Counted from the first letter of the stretch, positions 51,441 to 63,836 are shown. The stretch is DNA of 64,000 bases from Litomosoides sigmodontis (GCA_963070105.1 OY718805.1:7732001-7796000); one strand, 5' to 3'. Translations and numbers: made by a program. The notes: generated by a model from the sequence alone, not told the origin.

Positions 51441-52781
51441 TTGAGGTTAGCTTAGTTTAATCTTTTACTGGCGAAATTTTTTGAAATATGCCGGAAATGA
51501 ATGTAATTTCATGTGCTTTCCATGCAGTATAGTAAATATATAGACGCACAATTTTTTATGACTTACTGATAGAATTCGTAAAGGTAGTTTGAAATTGAAG
51601 GCATAAAAAATACCAGTTTCCATGTTTTTAATACAACATTGACTGATAATTGGTTCATTAAATGCAAGTTGAAGTCGATAATTCAATGATTACTATAACT
51701 TGAATCGATAGAATAACTTTGATTCTTGATGTAGACAAATGTGTTTGTGAAAAGTGTAACAATTTCGTGTATGAAAAACAAAAAAAAAATAAATTAATGA
51801 CATGTAATTAAAAAAAAAACTCAGAATAACTGTGCTGTTGATACTGTTTTTAACATTTAAAGCATCACTTTGAAATGCGTTTGTTTGTTATGAATGCACG
51901 ATCAGGATTTATGGAACCAAAGTATTGTTATTTTCAAAAAAAAATTGATGACTTTCTAGGAGTTCTTCAAAGATCTAATAATTTTAATCGTATTTTTTTT
52001 TTGGCCTTTAAAAATTATGCTAACATGATAGGCAAAATTGCTAACTCTTATTCATTTAAAATGTTGTCTCGTTTATTGCAGTGAATCATTTTAAAACGAT
52101 TAAAAATATTGACGAATACTTCTTCCAACCCATTAACATACAACAAAGTATGTAAATCTTTCTTTTTTTGTTAATTAGTGCTTACTGATGATTACTAACC
52201 ACACACTTTTTTTTTAATACTTATTGTTCTCTTCATGCTTATTTGCATATTGCATTTTTATTTTTATTTGTTTCATTCCAAGAGAAAATATGAAGGAAAT
52301 TTTGCAGTGCACATTGCTGCGCATTCAACATGGTCCTCAATAATATGAAGAAAAAAAAAACTATCAGTACAAGTACATGTAACATTGTCGTTATTTGAGT
52401 GTAATTTATATTCATCCATAATTCTTATCTGGTAATACAGGGTAGTCCAGGTAATACAGGTAGATAGTGAGCATAAAAGATCATCATGACGAGGGATCTT
52501 TTTTTTTTTCTGACAATAACTATTTTCCTTTTTAAGCAAACAATTTAGTTTGAACAATGTAACATGCTTCGGTTTTCGCATACATTTCTCAATCGAATTA
52601 TTTCAAAAGCTTAGAAATTATTCGTTTCCGCTCCTCAGTGATTTAAATGTATCGTAACAGTAGCATAGTGACATAACAAGAAAGTTCGACTTACAATGAC
52701 GATGTTGCAACTCAGATGACTTATGCTTCTTCAAAAATCAACGTGTTATAGCTGTTGAAGGTGTATTTTTTTTCATTTTAG
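51441..52781. other. intergenic region, no gene seen
   Basis: AT-rich with poly-A and poly-T tracts. A 69-codon ORF at 51875-52084 is Phe/Lys/Asn-rich and unsupported. A TTTTTTTTCATTTTAG acceptor abuts the next start codon directly. Confidence 0.5.
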
Positions 52782-53227
52782 ATGTTCGATAACTTGAGGG
52801 ATCATTTATCGAGGTGGTTAGTATCGCTAGCGTTATGGGCAACTGATGATCCTGGTTCATTCGTTATCACCGTGCTACTATGTATTACACCATTTCTATT
52901 ACTTACTATTGCTCTTTCGTGGAAACTTCGCAATGCGATTAAAGTAAGCTTTTATTCCACATTTTAATACAAATGAAAAAAGGAACTTTTGGCGTGGAAA
53001 AGTTAAAAAAAACTGGCAGTTTAAAATCACTGTATTTGATGACTGTGTTTACCTGATCGAGCACTTCTACGCGTTAAAGCATACTAATACAGAAGTAATT
53101 ATAAAATAATGAATTTGCCTATGGACGGAAGATATTTTCCGCATTCATTGCTGCATAATTTTAGAGAGAAAAAAGACGTGAGAGGTTACAGAAAGGCAAT
53201 AAAGTGCGACGGAAGAAGAAAGAATGA
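52782..53227 (+). CDS. SMIM15: small integral membrane protein 15 homologue
   Basis: Exons 52782-52943 and 53165-53227 encode 74 residues, the same length as human SMIM15. The pattern matches: MFD start, WATDDPGSFVITVLL, TPFLLLTIALSWKL as the single membrane helix, then a strongly basic C-terminus (REKRRERLQKGNKVRRKKKE). The function of the family is not known. The ATG follows immediately after a polypyrimidine-AG acceptor, so a trans-spliced mRNA would have essentially no native 5' UTR. It converges with the GDSL gene on the opposite strand, whose stop lies about 500 bp away. Confidence 0.88.
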
Positions 53228-53729
53228 ATAGATTCAAAAAGAAAAAAACAATTTTCTGTGCCGTAATAGTAGGTTTCATAAAATAATTTTCTGACCCAGT
53301 GCAGCAGCTCTTTCTCCTAGGGATTCTCTAACATTTCCTAAAAGTAATCTTTCCAGTCTACTCCTTATAATTTGAGTATTAGGCCGAAGATGTTAGTATA
53401 AAGTACTCCAATACACGCCCTTTGCCTTGACAGCTCTCATAAGTCCTCTAGAAATTTAACCAATTTTTGGGCAATTTTATGATGTACCAATGTTGTTGGA
53501 TACCATTGATTATAATAAGCATAATCGAATATTTTGAGTGACCTGAAATTACTGATACCTGAATACTGTTGTTAGTAAATAATACTTGCTCAACAATTAA
53601 AATGAATACACAGTTGTTCTGTTTATGCTTTCACTGGTGTAAAGATCGTAACGTTGAATTATTGCTTATAATCTATTACTCTAAATTGGTCATTTGAAGA
53701 TGACTGAACTGGTCATTTGAAGATGATCT
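53228..53729. other. spacer between convergent genes, with a GDSL block V remnant
   Basis: The space between the SMIM15 and GDSL stops. Its main content is the minus-strand sequence at 53278-53447 described separately. Confidence 0.5.
53278..53447 (-). pseudogene. candidate last exon of the GDSL gene, frame-broken
   Basis: On the minus strand an acceptor (AAATTTCTAG) precedes an open stretch containing ESCQGKG and EYFILTSS, which stops at 53379. A second frame, overlapping at about 53392, reads HLRPNTQIIRSRLERLL, resembling the His-containing block V of GDSL hydrolases followed by its C-terminal helix. The two pieces look like one ancestral exon split by a frameshift. It could join the upstream gene through a donor at TAT|GTATAG just before that gene's stop. 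Confidence 0.4.
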
Positions 53730-55709
53730 CTATACATACGTCATATTACTTTGTTGATATGTGAATGGCTCATTTGTATTCAATCCTCGTGTGGCATCAA
53801 CAACGGCCGCATTCAAATCAAAGAGGCCAACTTGTCGATTTTTATGTTCTTGAGCTATTATCAACCTCCAAAGTTTCTGAAATAAGAAACAAATTGAATG
53901 TCTGAAATTATTTTCTTGTCGCAAAGCTCACATCGAATTCACGTAGAAGTCTTATACACATTATCTTAATTTGATATTCAATAAGGTCTTTTAACAATGG
54001 CTACATAAAATGCTAACATTTCGTTAGCTTACCGAATTAATATGCGAAACCGCGGAAGAAATGTCCAACTTATTATTTTCACTTGAGGTAAATATAGAGT
54101 AACCTGGTGCTCGATATGGATCAACCAAATTCATGATTACTATATTACCTGTAAGATTTGCAATCTAAATGTTAGCTAGCAGCACTGCTAGAAAATAAAG
54201 CATCCTTTCTCATCATGAGTACTGAAATTCCGGCTATTACTAACATCGTTAAGATTAACTAGGAATGCAGAATTTTTCCTCCTGAACCATTGATGAAGTA
54301 TTAATAATAATAGGGGATACTCTTCATTAATAAAAATTATTCTTTTTTACAAACTATCCTATGACTATTCTTTTTTCCTAACATTATGGAGGCCACTAAC
54401 ATCTTTTTCATAATGTTCAAAATTTTAAATGCTTCAGATTGAAATTATGTTTCAGACAGTTCATAAACAAAACCATTATCCATCGTATTGATCAAACCCG
54501 ATACAGCATGTGCTATATTCTCACTAATTTTGTCGATGTTAGTCGTTTCATTATTATTAGCTTGTTGTAGCATTAACTCTGATAATCCAGCTACTTGCAG
54601 AATGATTAAGGAATCTGAAATAGAGGCAGCTAATTTTCATCTCAATCTACGACAAACCTTACAACTAACAGTAATGTACATTACTGTTATTATTACAGAA
54701 GCGGGAAATGAATAAATAGCTAAAAGCAAGGATACAAGTAACGAGATAAGACTAAGGAGCTAAAAGTGCCGAATAAATAGAAATTAAAATTGCAAAGAAA
54801 TCCTTGATCATTCGTGTAATTAGAAAGATTAATTATTAAGTAATTAAAATTTACAATACGAAAGAAAGTCAATTATTTCACGTTAGACCTTTTGGTACAG
54901 CACGGCGATTCATGAAGTGATGTTCAATTTGCCACAGTATTCCTGACCAATCCGAGAAAAACACATTACTATAATCACTTCTCGCTCCACTATATGCATA
55001 ATTGATATACTAAAATTAACATCAATTAAAAAAAATTAATATAAATTATTTCTCGTTCGACAACAAAAAATTCAATTTTTTCTTTCTTAAAATCACTCCT
55101 CACTGCTTATATTGCACTAAAACCCAAGAATTTATGAACAGTTAAATATTCGATTTTAAATCGTTGATCACACTACTAATATCATTTTACCTCTACCAAT
55201 AGCACTAGTACTACTAATGTCACTTTACCTCATCACATTCAAGCATTCTGCTTAAATATTCCGACCATATCGGACCGTTTGAATTTCTTGCGAAGCCATG
55301 TGAATGAACACTGAATTCAACACCATCGTCCGTGAAATCATCACCAAATACCACCAGTTGTGAGCATGGCACATTGTGTGGCTGTAGAAATATGCATTAA
55401 AATTTGAATAATTTCATCAAATATTAATTAAATTATCACACTTATAATTTGAATATTTTAAAAAGACTTAAAGTAAAAATTTCAATGTAACACTAAATCT
55501 TACTATTTGCTGAATTATTAAATGAATTAAATGAAATACATTTGATATTAATGTTGCAAGGCGGATGAACTCAAACGAGGAAGTTGAGAGAGAGAAGGTT
55601 GAGAATTGCAGTTAAATGATAAGTTACCAACCTTATGAAGTAAATTAAATGATGCAAAACGTGGTAGTAGAAGTAGTGATGGAAGTGAGCTAACAAGCAA
55701 CCTTATCAT
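53730..55709 (-). CDS. GDSL-family hydrolase-like secreted protein, nucleophile Ser replaced
   Basis: Minus-strand exons 55709-55632, 55381-55229, 55009-54889, 54614-54474, 54148-54033 and 53876-53730 join in frame to 251 residues. A signal peptide (MIRLLVSSLPSLLLLP) precedes block I, LVVFGDDFTDDG, where the family has FGDS; the GAT at 55337-55339 puts Asp at the nucleophile position. Other landmarks follow: WSEYLSRML, NYAYSGARSD (block II Gly), DSLIILQVAG, a helix ending NTMDNGN, and IVIMNLVDP with APGYS. The C-terminal KLWRLIIAQEH and GLFDLNAAVVDATRG fit the long GDSL subgroup. The usual block V with catalytic Asp/His is absent from this frame; a frame-broken candidate lies at 53278-53447. 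Known family members are esterases/lipases; this one is predicted inactive. Confidence 0.75.
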
Positions 55710-55745
55710 CGTACTATGAGCAATCTGAACTAAAATAGGGAGAGA

Positions 55746-55762
55746 GGGGGGGGGGGGGGGGG
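55746..55762. repeat. G17 homopolymer upstream of the GDSL gene
   Basis: Seventeen consecutive G, 37 bases upstream of the GDSL start codon on the opposite strand, so C17 in its 5' leader or promoter. Confidence 0.93.
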
Positions 55763-55946
55763 AAGCACCGAATCCGTCTGCTTTCTCTTTTCTGTCGTCC
55801 CGTAAGTTGGCGAACGCCGGTACCGCTTGTTTAAATTGGTTATGTTTATTCCTCACAATTAACAACGATCATTTTTTTTTTATCCTTGCGACAGCTGCGC
55901 AAATCTTTACCGAACCATTCGTACCAAACACCTTTTATTTTTACCT

Positions 55947-56239
<293 letters not shown>

Positions 56240-56428
56240 GACACATACGGACATCCTGTACCAACGTTGATTGCTGACTACCACGACATTACGAACACAT
56301 ATTGTCTTTTGTTTACTCCCTGTTCCAGGTATTTCAATCGGTCAGTCATCACGGTAACTACCGAACAGAAAAAAGGCTTATGCAAATAATTCTCCACAAA
56401 CGTTGTACCTATCTTTTCTAAATGACAG

Positions 56429-56431
<3 letters not shown>

Positions 56432-56478
<47 letters not shown>

Positions 56479-56498
56479 GAGGGAGAGAGAGAGAGAGG

Positions 56499-56529
<31 letters not shown>

Positions 56530-56530
56530 G
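56432..56530. repeat. (GA)n imperfect microsatellite
   Basis: GA units with regularly spaced GGGA interruptions; a related shorter GA tract lies at about 56912-56950. Confidence 0.95.
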
Positions 56531-57221
56531 ATAGCATGTAGGAATAAATGAACATTATTTGCTTGAAATATTCCGAAGCTAAAATGATCGAAATGGATGA
56601 AAGCAATGAACTGAGCTGCTGCTAATGCTTACTTATGAAATGTGAACAAATGGAAGAGCTAATAAGCATAATTATTATGCAGCCATACAGAATAGTTGAA
56701 ACAGAAGAAAAAGAACTGTCGAAGATTTTTTTTTTTTTTGAAAAAGGAAAGATATCTTTTCAACTTTTCGGCTTATTTAGGAATTACAACTTTTCTTTTT
56801 GCAGGAAGTAGCTGTTTGAGAGAGGATTGATCGCTTCAATTTCATGAAATTAAAAGAGGAGATAGCAGCAATTAGCCACTGCTTTTCTTGAATACTTTTG
56901 AACCAATATAACAGAGAGACAGAGAGAGGGAGAGAGAGAGAGAGGGGGAGATGGTTAGAGTACGTATTTTTTCCACTGAAGACTTTATTGCTCAAATATG
57001 AGCAATAATTATCAAATTTTGCTACATTATGAATTTCAAAAAAAAGTTAATGAATGAATGAAAACGGTGAACATTAGGCTTGTAAGGCAAAGCAAATCTG
57101 AGAGGCGTTAAAGTTCTACTAATAATGAGAAGAATTGAAATCATCCGCGAACGAATTTCACACCTCCAACTCTTAGAAGTAATCACTTCATTAATCAATA
57201 CCCATTATTAGATAGTATTTT

Positions 57222-57263
57222 CCCACCCACCCACCCACCCACCCACACACACACACACACACA
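57222..57263. repeat. (CCCA)n-(CA)n compound microsatellite
   Basis: About six CCCA units followed by nine CA units. Confidence 0.93.
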
Positions 57264-58738
57264 ATCTAAAATATAATCCTTAAAATGCTAGTTGAAATTT
57301 AGTCCAAATTGATCTTTCTGTAGCTTTTAAAAAAGTATAAGTTGAGGTTTGAATTAAAGATCAGATGGATTGCATTCGTTTTCAGAAAACATTTCCGTGA
57401 CACTTCCACCATTTCTTCGGTCGTTTCTTTTTTTTTTCTTATTTCAGGTGGACAAAAAGTGAAAAGAAAAGGTAAGTGAGGAACAGTGATGATCAATGTG
57501 GTGCATTGCACCTTATTGAATATCTTCAAAATATTATTTTACTGAAAATTTCAATTTAAATGAAAATTGCAAAATGTTGTAGCACGGCTGTCACACTTCT
57601 CATCATTTTACACAATGATTATTACCACTATAATTATTGTATTTGTAAAATGAAAATCGTCGCTGTGCGTGCGTGGATCGATATTGCTCAGATCAAATCA
57701 TCAATACTTGTGCTTTCATTCTTCTCACAATGATCATTTATGCATATCGGATGACCACTTCTTTTTCTCTAGCAACCCGACCATCCTAAGGTGCTTCTTC
57801 CCGATCACTGGTGACGAGGGAGGCAGGAGGGCGAGCGGGAGTGATGAAGAGGAGGCTGGGAAAATAAATAAATGAATTTTTGAGATGTAACTTGGAAACT
57901 TCTGAATTCCTCTTATTATCATTAAAATGTACTCCTCTCATTAACACACCCTAAATGAGGGCGCAAATGGTACACAAATGCATAAACCAATACTTATTAT
58001 TATGAAGTGCTACAAAAATTTATCGTTTTAGTCAAACTTCTCTCAAAATTCTCTACTCTTGTCGTATGATCAACTGAGAAAGAGTGATAGTGAATAAATC
58101 GACATTACTTGCATCAAACCATATTACTATTTATTATGAAATAGATATTTTGTGGAAAAGACAATCAGATTTAATTGGTGATATTTTTTTTTTCGTCACA
58201 AACACTGCGCTTATTATTATTATTATTATTACAACGCATCACTATCGACCTTCGAAAGATCAATATTAGTTTAGAAAAGTAATAAATTCGCTAACAAAAT
58301 CTATCATCTTGCATTACAAACATTTTGCTACAATAATGTGGAAAAAGAATTAACAGATCTGGGAAGATATCTCGGAGTTTCTGGACAAAGAACATTTTGG
58401 TATTACTAACACACAATGTTGCTTCAGCTCCTTGTCCCCGCTTGACAACGCTAAAATTAACCATCAACATTCTCGTGCTCTTCAGATTTGCTCCTCTTTT
58501 TTAGTTGTTATATTGATGACAAACACAAAAGAAAGCATCCTTAATGGAAGGAAGACGGAAAGGATGACAGAATTATTACGTAATAGAATAACCGAAGCTG
58601 CGTAAATATCTCGATATGCTCGAAATGTAAGATTAGGAAGGAATAATTGACGGTGAAATTACGAATCTTCAACATTTCCGTAAGTTCAGGAAAGCGTGCG
58701 TAAAGTTTAAGCAAGAATATAGTGAACCACTATTTCAG

Positions 58739-59680
58739 ATTCGTAGCAAGGATCGAACGTTACGTGATCCACCCATTGCTCTCAGCTTACCTCCAACACC
58801 GAGAAAACAGGAAACTAAATACAGAGAAACCATCTATCATGATCAAGCATTACGTTATCGAAGAGAAGCTCCTGAAACCTTCCTCCTTATTCATTGTTAC
58901 TTCCGCCGCATGTTTCATCCTCATCTCATTCTCCAACAATAGATGGAAAGAGTAATGAGGAAATGGAGAATCTTCCTGTCGATCAATTATCCACAACCAC
59001 ATCACAAAAAATTCGTACAATAAGCGCTCCACCGATATCAGGCCTTGCAAGGTACACAAACATGTAATCAAACGGCATTAAATTTATTAAGCATTAAAAT
59101 AAGAAATTCAAACAATTTGAGTGCAAAATAACTAAGTAAAATTTATTGCAGATTACCCAAAAGTAATTCATCAAGAAAGGAAAAACGAAGAACAGGTGAA
59201 CGACGATCACTGAGGAAGAACTGTCCCATTCACGAGTGTCAAGTGCATAGTGGTGAGAAACCATATTGTTGTAGTTGGCCATCATGTTTATGGAAGTAAT
59301 GAACTTACAAGGTGATGTCAAATTAAGTGTTTAGCAATCATTAGTTTCGAAATTTTAACGAATTAGTAGTGTGCCAATACTGTTAGTTACATTCGAACAT
59401 CTAAAACAAAGATTAATAGACTTTGAAGAATCCTGAAGCAGTAAAATATAGTGATCGGGAATCAATTTAGGAATACTCTCTGCTCTCTTTCCTACTAGCA
59501 CACTTCTGTGATGATTGTCATCATGATTTTCTATAATATTTCAAAATCATCTTACTGAATTTTTTCAGACATTACCGAAAACACACTGGTGATCGTCCAT
59601 TTAACTGTGCCTTATGTTGTCGATCATTCTCACGCAGCGACCACCTTAATTTGCATGTGAAACGTCATTACAGTGGCTAG
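58739..59680 (+). pseudogene. Kruppel-like (KLF/SP) zinc-finger gene, damaged
   Basis: Exon-like blocks 58739-59051, 59152-59311 and 59569-59680 have intact splice signals with matching phase. The final block encodes a complete third finger, [16 protein letters not shown] then [15 protein letters not shown], plus stop, diagnostic of KLF/SP factors, which bind GC/CACC boxes in the nucleus. The middle block starts KNCPIHEC but jumps straight to VHSGEKPY, losing about 14-15 residues of finger 1 including its recognition helix. In finger 2, SWPSCLWK is followed by an in-frame TAA; SNELTR reappears in another frame, as if about 11 bases were lost. In the first block the likely frame also changes near 58860. 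Either this is a decaying gene or the sequence has local deletions. Any upstream start was not found. Confidence 0.65.
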
Positions 59681-61221
59681 AAGTACCATAATACATCACA
59701 TACTATACGTGTATTCAACATGCCAAAGGAATTTAAATTATCAATATTAACACAATTAGAAGGAGAAAGCAACCTCATTTCATATTTCAGTATGTCAAAG
59801 AGCATGGTGTCATAGAAATCGACAAAAATTGAAGGAAAGAAGTAACGATAGAACATATGGGAAGTGAGGAAGTGACTATAAATGATACCAGGAACTGGAT
59901 TGTTTTAAAATTTCTGTTTTGGATAAATATTCAAATATCGGTCTCTTTTTTTGACTGTTAAAGTTAAGAAATATATTCGAAGAGTGCTTTTCCCAATTAA
60001 GAATAAAAAAATTTATGCCACGTAAAAAAAATAAAAAAAATAAATCAAAGTAAATCAAAGATTCTCAAATTCGAAAAATAGAGAAAAAACGAGTTCAACA
60101 ATGAAATACTGATTTACCCTAATATATGGCAAACTCCATGTTGAGGAAAAAACAAGTAGAAATAAACTTATTTGCCTAGTCATCGTAAACACTATTTTAT
60201 TATACCAACCTCTAACCAACATAAAGTAAAACCTTGCACGTATATAAACACAAATACGCTACACTAAGGAGGTGGTATTCTTGGAAAGACCGGCAGTATG
60301 GTGTTATTATACTGCGAGTTAGTTGGAATAAATGTAATCGATGTTTGCAATTCCAAATTATTTACTAACTGAACAGTACGTGGATCACAACGCGGAACTG
60401 TTGAATCCGATGCCAGCGAACGATTCGATGCCCTTAATAAGTAAACAGTTTTCAGCTTACATTAAAGGACTTTGGTGCAAATATATCAACAAAGCAAAGA
60501 GGTTGCTAAATATATTATTTTTTGTTGAAGAATAAACTCTAATAGATAATCAAAGGATTCAAAAACGGATATCGTAAAAGTTTTTTCAAACATAAATGAA
60601 AATTATTGAAGCTGCAACTAGCGAAAATTCATGACAGTTTTATCAAGTTGTTTTATGCAACCTCAATTTTAATAGAATTGGCAACGATTTATCAGTACCC
60701 CGAGTTTTTCATCATCAACTGTCGAGTTCTGTTCAATTCTTCTAACAGCTTCCGGTTATTATCTTCTAAAACAATTCATTAAATACAATTTCGTCATTCA
60801 AAACTTCAACTCCAGGCCAAATAAGGCTAAAAACTCACTTTTATTGCCATTCTTAACAAGATTCGACTGCCTAATTATTAGTTTAAAATGCTCAGATGAA
60901 AAAGAAAGCTTCCGAATTCATGAATGAAGAACCAATAATCGCACGGCACGACTTATATCACGGTTTCATTCTTCCTTATTTCATTTCCGTTTATTGGAAA
61001 AAATCTCTGTTTTCAGAATAGTGCCCTAATTTCTTCCTTCACACAGTCACAACTGCTAGCTAATTTAAGATAGTATTTAGAACATGTGACTATCATTTTT
61101 AATTTTTAGAAAAAAATAATCATTATCGGGAAGCAATAAACGGCGATTTTCAGATTTCTGTCAGCTGTTTGACAACAGACTGTAGAATACAGTATCTGCT
61201 TCATACGGTACGCCACCCACT

Positions 61222-61260
61222 GTGATTCTACCTTTTAAAAGTGATTCTACCTTTTAAAAG
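61222..61260. repeat. 19-bp tandem duplication
   Basis: Two adjacent copies of GTGATTCTACCTTTTAAAA. Confidence 0.9.
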
Positions 61261-62260
61261 TCTCTATTTCAGACCCAGTGATAAGAGGTTAGATGGATGA
61301 GCTATCACTAGAAGAAAACTGAAAATAACGTCAGTGAAATTGATATAACTGCAGCATTTAGAACATGTGACTATCATTATAACAGAAAAATATAATGAAA
61401 CCTGAGAGATAGTACCTTGTTTGGAAGAGGACATAATTTGAGCAGAAATGAACGCTGCACATGTAAATTATTCGCGAAAGAATCTGAAACAAATGCTAGT
61501 GTTCTCTAGCTTTTCTCACAAAACTTATCAAAAGTTACGACAGAAGAAAAACTTCAAAACAAGCGATTCGTATCTACGCAACTCAAACTGCTGAAATTCA
61601 TTAAATTTATCGTACGACATTTATCCTACGACATAGCATCCCATTTTCATTTTTAACGTATCCGAACAAATAAGATTAGATATGCGTCGGAAGAAGAGCT
61701 ACCACTAGGAGAAAACTGAAAACAGCGCAAGTCATACTGCTTTGACTGCGCGATTCACAACATGTGCATACACACAAATATTGTAAGATATCACTACAAA
61801 ACATAATGTCAATAAAACAAACAAACAAACCAATAGCATGGGATTGTGTAATTTCTCTATCTTCATTGATAGTGCATTTCTAACGAGGAATCACTTCTAA
61901 CGTACATATCTACACACGAAGCTAAAACGTGTACGTCTGCAACGTAGAAACGTAGAAAAACACTTTAGAATGGATGCATACAATGGAAAACCACGTAAAT
62001 AAACAATCTCTCTCACTCACGTCTGTCAGACCTTACCACAAAATTCATAGTTTAAAGTGCCACAATTTAAATTTCCGCCCTATCGTATCTCCAAGTTTTT
62101 CTCAGGCGGAATTTGAGAATGGTTAATCGGTCTGTTGTAGCGGAAAAATTCCGCAATGGTATTTGACATATGGCAGGTTTAGGCTGGCTGATTTTGGGGG
62201 TGAGAGTGGGTGTAGGGCAGAGTTTGAGGTGAGTGGTGGGTGCTATTCGACTAGGCTTAG

Positions 62261-62294
62261 GCTAGGTGCTAGGCGCTAGGTGCTAGGTGCTAGC
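62261..62294. repeat. heptamer tandem repeat (GCTAGGT)n
   Basis: Nearly five copies, one with T changed to C. Confidence 0.9.
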
Positions 62295-63253
62295 TATTAT
62301 GGGGATGTGGTTGGCAGTGTATAGAATAAGAGTGTGGAAGAGGATTTAAATGGAAAATTAGGATTGCACAACGATTTGGGAAACATTTTTAGCTGTGTGC
62401 ATTGTGTGAAGGAGTGGTGCGGGTAGCATTACTATGTTGATACTTGCTTTCCGGATGCTGAATCACCGCCGTGATGTGGAGAACATCACTGCTAGTTGTA
62501 GCTAGCTGCTAGTTGTGGTGAAGATTCCGGAATTTCCAGGAGTGATTTGACCTCTTTTTCCGGAATGAAATTAGAGCTAGCTTCAGTTCACTAGTTGTTG
62601 AATGGGATATGGTTTTTGGATCTGTGTACCTACTACCTGTTGGCATATTGAAAATGCAGCAGCAGAAGCTTATAATGTGAGTGTTAAATAATTACATGAT
62701 TCGTGTAATTACACAATTACATGATTTTTTGAGGGGATTATCGTGATAAGTTGCCATAATAACTGCTTACAAAAATTACGTCCCGGGTGTAACATGCGTG
62801 CGCTAGGCTTTGTGACACATTTCCGTCGATGAAGAAACGCGATGAAGAAACGCGTTTTTTTTTTGATGAGACAATGCTTAAGTCTAATAGTGATGTTACT
62901 TGAATTGTGCGTAGAATCCTCGATGGCAGTTTTGAATCTCCTTTCACTATAGCTACTTATGGCACGTCAACACAGAAAACGTTTGTGCTAGCATTATTTT
63001 GAACTGATTAATTTTCGGAACTGTGTCAGTCGTTGTATTCTGTGAGCGTGTGAAACATTTCGAATAGTCTTCGTTCTATGAAATCAAAGAACATATCTTT
63101 ATCTAATGTTTTTTTTAGCTTTAGATTGTCAAAAGCGGCAGGAATGATGCAAATCAATAACTTTACATCGTGATAGATATATCCTCCGGTGCGAGGCTTG
63201 TCGAATATCCTCAGTTCAGAAGTGAAGACAGTATAAGAAGTGATTTTAGAAGA

Positions 63254-63836
63254 ATGGTTGAATACGGTGTAAACGTCACGAACAAATTCGGATTTCTATC
63301 GGATGACGGTAAATGCTAATTTTTTTTGTGCAACATACATATATGAAAGATGTCAGTGTTCGCTTTGTGACCCATACAATTGACAACATATATCGTTCGT
63401 CTCAGTTGTTTATGTTCCTTTCCAGCATGCTTCGACTAATGTTACCGAATTAAATTCATAGCTATTGCTATCTTTGTTACAATCATGTAAAGATAGCTTT
63501 CATACAGGGAAATTTTTTTTGGAGAGCAGAAGTATAAACGTAATTTTTGGCACATTTTATTTTAATTGTTTTGGCAGAAAAGATGTTCTTATAGTATAAT
63601 AGGAAACAAGTTATGATGTTTTGCAGAGGTAGACGACCCTGAGGTGATATTCAAGAAGGCCGAAGCTTTGAGTAAAAAGGAGGAGAAAAGTGCAAGCCAG
63701 AAAAAGGCAGACAGAAATGCTGCAGCAAGGAAAAAGAAGGAAATTACTTCAGCAGTTGCAGTAACAGCTGTATCGAAGGAAATGGAAGCAAAAAAGCCGC
63801 AGCTCTCAGTTGGTGGTGGAATGAAGAAAAATGACT
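63254..63836 (+). CDS. vig-1: SERBP1/HABP4-like ribosome/RNA-binding protein, 5' part
   Basis: Exon 1 is 63254-63308 and exon 2 is 63627-63836; the donor ACT|GTAAGC leads out and the rest of the gene lies beyond the window. The start MVEYGVNVTNKFGFLSDDE followed by DDPEVIFKKAEAL matches the N-terminal signature of SERBP1/HABP4 (VTNxFxxLxDDExDPxEVLKxAE) and its nematode homologue VIG-1. A Lys/Ala/Glu-rich charged segment follows, as in the family. Known members bind mRNA and sit in the mRNA channel of idle ribosomes with eEF2; VIG-1 was also reported with the RNA-silencing complex. The RGG-rich C-terminus expected for the family is not in view. A splice acceptor four bases upstream of the ATG suggests trans-splicing. 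Confidence 0.8.

Larger units (their letters stand above)
59681..63253. other. intergenic region with local repeats
   Basis: No exon supported. A 64-codon + ORF at 60341-60535 has no splice context or recognisable motif. Diverged repeats occur at 61070-61780, tandem units at 61222-61260 and a heptamer at 62261-62294. Bases 62150-62640 are noticeably G-rich on the + strand, with CTAG-containing words. A GTGATTTTAG acceptor ends at 63249, four bases before the last gene's ATG. Confidence 0.5.

Noticed and set aside
51875..52084. 69-codon ORF that might be a third RING-CH remnant
   Set aside because: No Cys/His pattern of the finger and no aligned C-terminal motif.
60341..60535. 64-codon + ORF
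   Set aside because: Single short open frame without recognisable motif or splice signals.
62738..62947. 69-codon minus-strand ORF
   Set aside because: Chance open frame in a G-rich patch; no domain or exon signals.
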